Shown here piece after piece: positions 29,091-35,879 of a stretch of 35,879 nt of DNA. The stretch comes from Syntrophomonadaceae bacterium (lineage in GTDB: Bacteria; Bacillota; Dethiobacteria; DTU022; UBA8154), in assembly GCA_007131175.1 (NCBI GenBank), contig SLRC01000140.1, positions 1 to 35,879 on the forward strand, read 5' to 3'. Made by a program: the position numbers and the translations under genes. Position 1 is the first letter of the stretch; the number at the start of each line of letters is the position of its first letter. The notes under the pieces were generated by a model. The model worked only from the letters and a program-made list of their open reading frames with translations, had not been told where the DNA came from and did no database searches.

Positions 29091-29163
29091 GCAAGATACA
29101 AGATACAAGAAGCAAGAGACATGAGAGACAAGATAAGAAAGGAAGAGGGACAAAAGACAAAGT
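29091..29163. repeat. Degenerate heptad-like purine-rich tandem repeat
   Basis: gcaagatacaagatacaagaagcaagagacatgagagacaagataagaaaggaag... approximates period 7 (caagata/caagaag/caagaga). Confidence 0.7.
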
Positions 29164-29214
29164 CAACTTATTAATGCGGCATATGCCGGTTTCATCGTTT
29201 CATAACATTTATTT

Positions 29215-30090
29215 TCAGGTTGCCAATTGATTGTTTGATCTCAATTGCCCCGCTTTGATTTGAGCAGCAAATGAATCAGGTAGTGCAGACATATACGAAC
29301 CGGTAAAAATCGCTGCTCCCAGGATAATCCCGTCCTGTAAAAGTTGGCTGGCTCCTTTAATGCCCCCCTGCAACGCCGTTAAATATGCTTGCGGCGCAAG
29401 GGATGAGCACCCCACCGTTATAAACTGCGCCTGAATATCTGATTGTGGATCCAGCACTGCAGCGGGAAGCCTTATTACTCCCGGATCATCAACAGTCGTC
29501 AGGTTGGCAATGGATGTGGCGCATGCATCGGCGATACAGCTACTCTCTGCCAGGACAGTTACTGCGGAGGCGACCCCCTTGGTAAAGCCCCTGCCCCCCA
29601 GGCCGCTTGTGGCAATACCACGGCACAGGTTGTTTCCGTCTACCCTAAAGGTATGGCTGTATTCCCGGTCATCCAAAGATGACTGTAAACCAACTACAGC
29701 ACTATCTCCCCTTCTTAACCTCAAGGCCACATCACCCCCGTTGTTCACGATAACGCGGGTGGCGTTTTTCTTTTGCAAAAAATCTGCCACGGCATCGGCA
29801 AAAGCACCGGCTACAGCAGCCATGGGAGTGAGGGTGGCATCACCGGCAGCTGTAACTGCAGTGATCATAGTCCTGAGAATTACAGGAAGTTTTTTTACCA
29901 TATCCTGTTGGGCAGGAGGGGTTTTAGCCACATCCAGGAAAGCTGTTAACTCTTCCAGAAGTTCATGGACATAACGCTCCACCTGCATAATTTCTGCATC
30001 CATCGGCCGGTCTCCGGCCAAGGCGGATATGGTCATCTGCACAGGACCATAATCCAGGTAATATTTTCCCACTCCAATGTTTTGCAGCAA
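29215..30090 (-). CDS. UPF0280 family (ApbE-like superfamily) protein
   Basis: 291 aa; 'RVIVNNGGDVALRL' and 'GIATSGLGGRGFTKGVASAVTVLAESSCIADACATSIAN' resemble ApbE motifs. Confidence 0.8.
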   Translation of the reverse strand: MLQNIGVGKYYLDYGPVQMTISALAGDRPMDAEIMQVERYVHELLEELTAFLDVAKTPPAQQDMVKKLPVILRTMITAVTAAGDATLTPMAAVAGAFADAVADFLQKKNATRVIVNNGGDVALRLRRGDSAVVGLQSSLDDREYSHTFRVDGNNLCRGIATSGLGGRGFTKGVASAVTVLAESSCIADACATSIANLTTVDDPGVIRLPAAVLDPQSDIQAQFITVGCSSLAPQAYLTALQGGIKGASQLLQDGIILGAAIFTGSYMSALPDSFAAQIKAGQLRSNNQLAT

Positions 30091-30126
30091 TACTGTTCAC
30101 CCTTTTGATTATGATAATTCATAAAT

Positions 30127-31533
30127 CTAAGCCTGAAGATATTTTTTAATTGCCTGGGCAGCCTTCCTGCCGGCACCCATGGCTAATATTACTGTGGCAG
30201 CGCCAGTTACGGCATCACCACCGGCATAAACACCGGGGAGGCTGGTAGCGCCCGTTTCTTCTTCCACAACAATTCCGCCCCACGGCTCAGTTTTTAACCC
30301 TGCAGTTGTATCTTTTATCAAGGGATTGGGACTTTGGCCAATCGCCATGATCACCGTTTCCACCGGTAGTAGATGTTCGGATCCTTTTATGATCACAGGG
30401 CGCCGACGGCCGTCCCCGTCCCGTTCCCCCAGTTTCATTTCCACACATTCCATAACCTTGACCCAGCCATCCTCTGTTCCCATAATTTTTGTTGGAGCTG
30501 TTAAGAGCTTAAAAATAATCCCTTCCTCTTTGGCATGATGGATTTCCTCGTTCCGGGCGGGCATCTCTTCTTCTGAACGCCGGTAAACAATATAAACTTT
30601 TTCAGCGCCCATGCGCTTTGCACAGCGGGCCGCATCCATGGCCACATTGCCACCACCAATTACAGCTACATTTTTACCCACTTTTACGGGGGTATCACAT
30701 TCGGGAAATTTATATGCCTTCATCAAGTTTATCCGTGTCAAAAACTCGTTAGCGGAGAAAACACCTTTCAGATTCTCGCCGGGAATTCCCATAAAGCTGG
30801 GCAGTCCGGCACCGGATCCGATAAAAATTGCTGCGTAGCCATCCTGTTTTAATTCGTCAAGTGAATAAATCCTGCCGATTACCATATTCAGCCTGACCTC
30901 AACCCCCAAGGCGCGTAACTGGTCAATTTCCTTTTGCACCAGAGCTTTTGGCAAGCGAAATTCGGGGATACCATACATTAAGACACCGCCTGGCGTGTGA
31001 AAAGCTTCGAAAATCGTAACTTCATAACCACTTTTAGCTAAATCGCCTGCACACGTCAAGCCTGCCGGACCTGAACCGATCACCGCCACTTTTTTTCCGT
31101 TTTTTGCTACATGGATGGGCTTATTTGCAGCATATTTGATGTGCCAGTCAGCCACAAACCTTTCCAAACGACCGATTGCCACCGGTTCCCCTTTGGTGCC
31201 ACGGACACATTTCGCTTCGCATTGACTTTCCTGGGGGCAAACCCGGCCGCAAACGGCCGGCAAGCTGTTGGTTTCCCTGATCTTTTGGTAAGCCTCTTCC
31301 AAATCGCCGGAGACAATTAACTCAATAAACTGGGGGATCTGCACACCAACAGGACAACCGTCCATGCATTTGGGATATTTGCAATTCAGGCAGCGCCCGG
31401 CCTCCTCTTTCGCCATTGTTTCTGAAAGCCCCATGTAACCTAACGCTACCTCGAGAAAATTTTTATTGCGGGTATTGGGGTCCTGCTCCAGTATTTCAAC
31501 TTTTTTTAGAGTTTGATCAATCATGTCAGACAC
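30127..31533 (-). CDS. nfnB: NfnB / GltD-like NADPH oxidoreductase large subunit
   Basis: 468 aa; N-terminal Cys motif 'EEAGRCLNCKYPKCMDGCPVGVQIPQFI', 'PQESQCEAKCVRG', two dinucleotide-binding motifs 'VIGSGPAGLTCAGDLA' and 'VIGGGNVAMDAARCA'. Confidence 0.85.
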   Translation of the reverse strand: MSDMIDQTLKKVEILEQDPNTRNKNFLEVALGYMGLSETMAKEEAGRCLNCKYPKCMDGCPVGVQIPQFIELIVSGDLEEAYQKIRETNSLPAVCGRVCPQESQCEAKCVRGTKGEPVAIGRLERFVADWHIKYAANKPIHVAKNGKKVAVIGSGPAGLTCAGDLAKSGYEVTIFEAFHTPGGVLMYGIPEFRLPKALVQKEIDQLRALGVEVRLNMVIGRIYSLDELKQDGYAAIFIGSGAGLPSFMGIPGENLKGVFSANEFLTRINLMKAYKFPECDTPVKVGKNVAVIGGGNVAMDAARCAKRMGAEKVYIVYRRSEEEMPARNEEIHHAKEEGIIFKLLTAPTKIMGTEDGWVKVMECVEMKLGERDGDGRRRPVIIKGSEHLLPVETVIMAIGQSPNPLIKDTTAGLKTEPWGGIVVEEETGATSLPGVYAGGDAVTGAATVILAMGAGRKAAQAIKKYLQA

Positions 31534-31543
31534 TCTCTTCCAG

Positions 31544-32389
31544 CTAGTTTTTTCCTAAACGGCATTCGTGCCGTTCCAGGGACAGTCTTTCTTCCTGGCG
31601 GTATATGTCCTGTCGCGAGATAGCTTCATCAAAATCTACCTCATGCCCCGGAAAATCGGGCCCGTCCACACAGGCAAATTTAATTTTACCGCCCACTGTC
31701 AACCGGCAGCACCCACACATCCCAGTGCCATCCACCATGATGGAATTCATACTAATCACGGTTTTAATTTCTGCTTCCCTGGTTAGCTCGCAGACTGCTT
31801 TCATCATTATAAGAGGGCCAATGGCAATGACCAAATCATAGATCTTCCCTTCTGATAAAAGCTTTTTAAACGTGTCGGTCACAAAACCTTTGTTTCCATT
31901 GGAGCCGTCATCCGTGGTCACAAAGAGCCTGGAACTGGCAGCAGTCATTTCCTTTTCTAAAATGATACTATCTTTATTGCGGAACCCGATAATTGCATCA
32001 ACTTGCACACGTAAAGATTTTAATTTTTTTGCCTGGGGGTAAGCAATAGCCGTCCCCAAACCTCCACCAATCACCGCGACTTTTTTTACCCCATCGAGGT
32101 GAGACGGTTTTCCTAAAGGACCTACAAAATCCAAAATACCCTGGCCTGCATCCATTGCCCCAAGTTTTTTGGTGCTTTTTCCCACTTCCTGAAATATGAT
32201 GGTCACGATGCCTTTATCCCGGTCATAATCGGCAATGGTCAGAGGGATCCGCTCCCCATCTTCATCAATGCGAAATATGATGAATTGGCCCGGCTCCGCT
32301 TTTTTGGCAACCAAGGGTGCATTTATTTCCATTAGCGTTACTTGAGGTGTTAGCTTTTCTTTTTTGACAATATTATACATATGCACCAT
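31544..32389 (-). CDS. nfnA: NfnA-type ferredoxin:NAD(P)+ oxidoreductase small subunit
   Basis: 281 aa; 'AEPGQFIIFRIDEDGERIPLTIADYD', 'DGTGMCGCCRLTVGGKIKFACVDGPDFPGHEVDFDE' [2Fe-2S] motif. Confidence 0.85.
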   Translation of the reverse strand: MVHMYNIVKKEKLTPQVTLMEINAPLVAKKAEPGQFIIFRIDEDGERIPLTIADYDRDKGIVTIIFQEVGKSTKKLGAMDAGQGILDFVGPLGKPSHLDGVKKVAVIGGGLGTAIAYPQAKKLKSLRVQVDAIIGFRNKDSIILEKEMTAASSRLFVTTDDGSNGNKGFVTDTFKKLLSEGKIYDLVIAIGPLIMMKAVCELTREAEIKTVISMNSIMVDGTGMCGCCRLTVGGKIKFACVDGPDFPGHEVDFDEAISRQDIYRQEERLSLERHECRLGKN

Positions 32390-32394
32390 CCTTA

Positions 32395-33894
32395 TTACTG
32401 ACCTCTGTTTTTAATTGTTGCTACATCAACAATTTGATCCACATGGCCGCCGATCTGGGTATATTTATCCTTTTTCATGGTATATTCTACCGGTGCTACT
32501 GTAGCCGGGCTGGGCACCCAGGTAAATGCTTTAGGGACTACCTTTTCCACATCTACCTCGAAATTAATGCCACCCCCGGGTAAAATAAAGGTTTCTGCCC
32601 CGCCAATGGTTAATTTGGCATCCCCGGCATGAATGGCCTTGCTTAATTTGATGGGATATGTGGTAACACCACCCCGGGCACTACCCCCGCTTCCCCCTGT
32701 ATAAATGGCAGAAACTCTGGATTCTTCACAGTTATCGCGAATCTGTTGCACCACTGCTGCCACTTCTGGCTCCAGGGCCACTTCCCGAACATTACCGTCA
32801 GCATCAACAGTTAATTGAGCGGCATTTTGTCCAGTTGTATCCGTAACCAGAATTTTCATCCCGGCCTTTGCAATGCTCGTATCTATTCTTAAAATGGCAT
32901 CCAGGGGGTTTTGAATGTTGGTACCGCCCCAGCCGTTTCCATGTTCGCCAAAATAGCGTCCCCGGGTACTCTTTCTGGCATTGGGCACAACGCCACTCCA
33001 GTTCATGCCCACATATTCCCCGGCCGCATGTTCCGACAAGAGACCAACCACGTGATAATCAAGGACAAGCGCCTCGTCTACCACTTGGGACAACTGCTTG
33101 GCAAACAAGCCCACAGTGGCACTACCACAGCCAATCCTCATCCGCTCATCTTCTTTGCCATTAATAATGGGCCGCTTCCCTACTTGCAGTTCCAGTGTTG
33201 GTCCCTGGTCAACTTTTAATGTCACTTTTTCTCTATTGCTAATATCAACAATGGTTTTTGCCACATTAAATCCGCTCTTTCCCGTAAGAAGATTAACCCC
33301 ACCTATGGAAATCATTTTGGAACCATATTCTTCTGTGAAAAGCATGCCAACAATTTTCCCATCCCGTCTGACGCTGGCACCTTCCTCGCCAATATAAAAG
33401 TTGGTATCAATTTTCACTTTTACGCCACTATAGCTAAGCGGTGCTTCTGTTACTACTGTTACTACGTCCACTCCATCCTGAACACCCTGTACAATATGGG
33501 GAGCATAGCAGGCATCAGGATAGGTGGTACCGGCACCTACAGCAGTAATCAGGGGTTTTAAATTACCTGCCTCCGTGGTATGATCCGGCACCTCTGTTAC
33601 TAAATCCCGGGTTCTGATTAAACTCTTCCCTTCATTTAGATAGCGCTTGCAAGCACCCGTGTTACCCTTCAGGATCTCACATCGCACGGGACAGGCCGTG
33701 CATTTTATGGCTCCAAGCTGATCCTGTTCCTCTTTTATAAGTGCTTCAAAGAAGCAATTTCTAACGCAGACACCACAACTGACACAATGGTCAGCCACCT
33801 CTGCTTTGTCTGCAACTACTCGTATTGCATCTAAAGGACAGTCTTTTTCACAATTACCGCAACCGGTACAGAGTTCTTTATTAATAACAATCAT
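32395..33894 (-). CDS. hnr: 6-hydroxynicotinate reductase-like iron-sulfur protein
   Basis: N-terminal 2[4Fe-4S] ferredoxin domain 'CTGCGNCEKDCPLDA...CVSCGVCVRNCFFEA', further 'CTACPVRCEILKGNTGACKRY', then a large unique domain as in annotated 6-hydroxynicotinate reductases; next to enamidase. ATG at 33894 preferred. Confidence 0.82.
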   Translation of the reverse strand: MIVINKELCTGCGNCEKDCPLDAIRVVADKAEVADHCVSCGVCVRNCFFEALIKEEQDQLGAIKCTACPVRCEILKGNTGACKRYLNEGKSLIRTRDLVTEVPDHTTEAGNLKPLITAVGAGTTYPDACYAPHIVQGVQDGVDVVTVVTEAPLSYSGVKVKIDTNFYIGEEGASVRRDGKIVGMLFTEEYGSKMISIGGVNLLTGKSGFNVAKTIVDISNREKVTLKVDQGPTLELQVGKRPIINGKEDERMRIGCGSATVGLFAKQLSQVVDEALVLDYHVVGLLSEHAAGEYVGMNWSGVVPNARKSTRGRYFGEHGNGWGGTNIQNPLDAILRIDTSIAKAGMKILVTDTTGQNAAQLTVDADGNVREVALEPEVAAVVQQIRDNCEESRVSAIYTGGSGGSARGGVTTYPIKLSKAIHAGDAKLTIGGAETFILPGGGINFEVDVEKVVPKAFTWVPSPATVAPVEYTMKKDKYTQIGGHVDQIVDVATIKNRGQ

Positions 33895-33991
33895 AAATTC
33901 GCCCCCGCATTGCTTTCTTGTGACCACCTTTATATAACCAGTCTGAACTCACTCCATTACTGTTCCGACTTATGGCTCCTGAACAGGGCAG

Positions 33992-35149
33992 TTACGTTAT
34001 TGTGACAGGTCGGGTGGCAGGAGGTGTATTTCTGCTTACTTTCACTTTTATTTCACCATCTACCATTACGACAGCTATTCCAGGAATATCCCCCGCCTCC
34101 ATTGCTGACAGGGCATCCTGACCCACAGAGCCCATGGGAGCATCCATTATTACCATGTCTGCTTCACTGCCCACCTGGATTAAGGAAGTATTGAGACCAT
34201 AAACCTTTGCAGTATTGCCGCTTGCCATGGCCCAGGCCTTTGCTGCCGGAATTCCGGAAAGAGAGGCAATCTGGGTAATTGTCCTGAGAATTCCCAAAGG
34301 GATAATTCCCGAACCGGAAGGGGAGTCATTTCCCACAATAACCCGCTCCAATTCTCCTTTTTGCGCTAATTTTTTTATCACATAGTCTGCTGCCTTAATA
34401 TTACCGCACTGCACGATTTCCATTGGCAATTTTGTTTGCTCAATCAGCTTGTCAATCTCTTCCAGCGAGACGGCAGTGGGGCCGCCGTTGGCATGGGAAA
34501 CCACGGTGGGATTAGTTTTCATTACCATTTCTGCAGTTACGGTAGAACTCCCCGGGATGGATGTCCCGCCCGTATGCATGGCAACCTTCATCCCCCGTTG
34601 TTTGGCCCATTCTACCATGGGAGCAGCATCCTCAGGGTTTTTGATACTGCCCAGGCCGACTTCTCCTACCAGCCAGACTCCGGCTTCAGTCATTTCGTCG
34701 AAGTCTTTTTCCACCAAGCCTTTTTCCAGAATTACCGCTCCGCCATGAACTTTAAGCCCACCGGGGCGGAAGTTTTTATAAGATTTATGGGCAAGTATTG
34801 CTAAAGCTTTGGTGCCCGCAGCATCCTTGGGACGACCCGGCGTATGGGGCTCACCAGCGGAAATCATAGTCGTCACCCCGCCATGGAGGCTGCTTTCCAT
34901 GTAATTGAGGGTACTTTGCCTGGGAGTAAAATCCCCTAACACAGGGTGTGCATGGGAATCAATTAAACCGGGAGCCACGGTTGCACCGGCCACATCCACC
35001 GTTTTTTCCACCTGATATTCATTAAGCAGTTCTTTGCCGCCTATGGCAGCTATTTCCCCTTCCGAAACGATAATCGTATCTCCTGTCAACAACGGGTTGT
35101 TGATATCTCCACTGATAATTTTTCCAATATTAATTAGGGACGTTACCAT
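33992..35149 (-). CDS. ena: Enamidase (amidohydrolase, 6-oxo-1,4,5,6-tetrahydronicotinate hydrolysing)
   Basis: 'PGLIDSHAHPVLGDFTPRQ...SSLHGGVTTMISAGEPHTPGRPKDAAGTKALA', 'KVHGGAVILEKGL', 'MHTGGTSIPGSSTVTAEMVMKTNPTVVSHANGGPTA', 'GNDSPSGSGIIPLGILRTITQIAS' closely match remembered E. barkeri enamidase. Start MVTSLINIGK at 35149 follows GAGGAG. Confidence 0.9.
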   Translation of the reverse strand: MVTSLINIGKIISGDINNPLLTGDTIIVSEGEIAAIGGKELLNEYQVEKTVDVAGATVAPGLIDSHAHPVLGDFTPRQSTLNYMESSLHGGVTTMISAGEPHTPGRPKDAAGTKALAILAHKSYKNFRPGGLKVHGGAVILEKGLVEKDFDEMTEAGVWLVGEVGLGSIKNPEDAAPMVEWAKQRGMKVAMHTGGTSIPGSSTVTAEMVMKTNPTVVSHANGGPTAVSLEEIDKLIEQTKLPMEIVQCGNIKAADYVIKKLAQKGELERVIVGNDSPSGSGIIPLGILRTITQIASLSGIPAAKAWAMASGNTAKVYGLNTSLIQVGSEADMVIMDAPMGSVGQDALSAMEAGDIPGIAVVMVDGEIKVKVSRNTPPATRPVTIT

Positions 35150-35181
35150 TGACTCCATCTCCTCTTGAAGATTCTTTTAAA

Positions 35182-35236
35182 CCCGTGCCGTTAAGTCTTG
35201 CCTGCGGCTTTAAACACAGGTGTCTCCTGTAACGGG
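35182..35236 (-). other. Putative three-way-junction RNA fold upstream of ena
   Basis: RNA (minus): CCCGU-U-[ACAGG-AGACA-CCUGU]-GUUUAAA-[GCCG...CGGC]-ACGGG, in the 123-nt gap before ena. Confidence 0.35.
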
Positions 35237-35272
35237 CTGCAAGGGGACGGGCGGTTCCTTTACCTTCTGCCG

Positions 35273-35863
35273 TTAACGCAATCCGTCCTCGCCTTTTACC
35301 TCATCAATAGTAAGGCCGCCAATCCTGGGGAATGGCCGCCCCCCATCAGTCACAGCCACGACCAAAACCAGCTCATCCGCCCGGGGAGCATCGGGAAGGC
35401 GCACTTCCATGGCATCAAAATGTGTACGCACAAATGCCGCATTTTTAAAGTGCAGTGGTACGTCAATGGCTGCACCCGGATAACCTAACTTCTTCGCTGA
35501 GGGGATAATTGATTTGCCCCCACCTACATTATCCCGCAGCGGCTTGCCCAGCTTTGGATGCAACACCGCAGCGCAATGCTCCAACTCACCCCGTTCACCT
35601 ACAATAGCCGCCTTACCGTAACTCTCCACTGCGTCCGGTTCCACACCCAATGCTTTCACCGCTTTTTGCGTCAGCATTTCTCCCAGCGATTCACTCCAGG
35701 TGTAAAGCAGCGTCAGGTCATCTTCATATTTGTCCACAAAAGGATTCTTAAAAACTACCGCTGCTGCTGCTTTCCGTAAAGGTATCTTACGTTTTTTCAC
35801 TCCATCAGCATGGGTTTCTTCAAGCACGACATACAGCTTGCGTACTTCCGGTCCGGCAGACAT
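35273..35863 (-). CDS. Amino acid synthesis family protein (AA_synth / DUF1185, PF06684)
   Basis: 196 aa; 'VRKLYVVLEETHADGVK...AAAAVVFKNPFVDKYEDDL', 'SYGKAAIVGERGELEHCAAVLHPKLGKPLRDNVGGGKSIIPSAKKLGYPGAAIDVPLHFKNAAFVRTHFDAMEVR'; SD aaggag near the window end. Confidence 0.8.
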   Translation of the reverse strand: MSAGPEVRKLYVVLEETHADGVKKRKIPLRKAAAAVVFKNPFVDKYEDDLTLLYTWSESLGEMLTQKAVKALGVEPDAVESYGKAAIVGERGELEHCAAVLHPKLGKPLRDNVGGGKSIIPSAKKLGYPGAAIDVPLHFKNAAFVRTHFDAMEVRLPDAPRADELVLVVAVTDGGRPFPRIGGLTIDEVKGEDGLR

Positions 35864-35879
35864 TTAATCATCTCCTTAA

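Noticed and set aside
26761-29153. Frameshifted pseudogene of a xanthine dehydrogenase large subunit
   Set aside because: Both halves have their own starts, an intergenic gap and intact motifs, and match the known two-subunit NdhL/NdhM organisation.
29076-29153. Hydrophobic N-terminal extension of NdhL (MSLFLSYLVSHVSCFLYLVSC) as a signal peptide or membrane anchor
   Set aside because: It is encoded by the low-complexity repeat; a strong SD and TTG start lie downstream, and Mo hydroxylase subunits of this type do not carry such extensions.
35182-35236. Hammerhead ribozyme explanation for the three-way junction
   Set aside because: The CUGANGA and GAAA core sequences are absent from the junction strands.
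1-35879. CRISPR arrays, tRNA/rRNA genes, IS elements or phage genes
   Set aside because: No regularly spaced direct repeats, tRNA-like cloverleaf genes, rRNA sequence or transposase ORFs were recognised.

Overview
The window is a bacterial chromosomal segment that looks Firmicutes/Clostridia-like. Every CDS I can support is on the minus strand. Right to left (transcription order), the first block (~35.9-21.5 kb) resembles an anaerobic nicotinate / N-heteroaromatic acid catabolic operon. It contains an AA_synth (DUF1185) protein, enamidase, 6-hydroxynicotinate reductase, an NfnAB-type transhydrogenase pair, a UPF0280 (ApbE-like) protein, a four-subunit molybdenum hydroxylase with a split Mo subunit (Eubacterium barkeri nicotinate dehydrogenase style), a complete TRAP transporter and an uncharacterised membrane-anchored exported protein. 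It is followed by glnA (apparently with a non-canonical start codon), cimA, a MetE-like protein, three tandem M42 aminopeptidases, and a DUF2520-panB-panC-panD operon with a structured, terminator-bearing leader. Next come a probable glutamate 2,3-aminomutase and the conserved dprA-topA-trmFO-xerC-hslV-hslU-codY block. The most interesting system is the nicotinate-type cluster, with its embedded electron-bifurcating module, TRAP transporter and unexplained accessory proteins. All family assignments come from reading translated sequences and remembered motifs; no searches were run.
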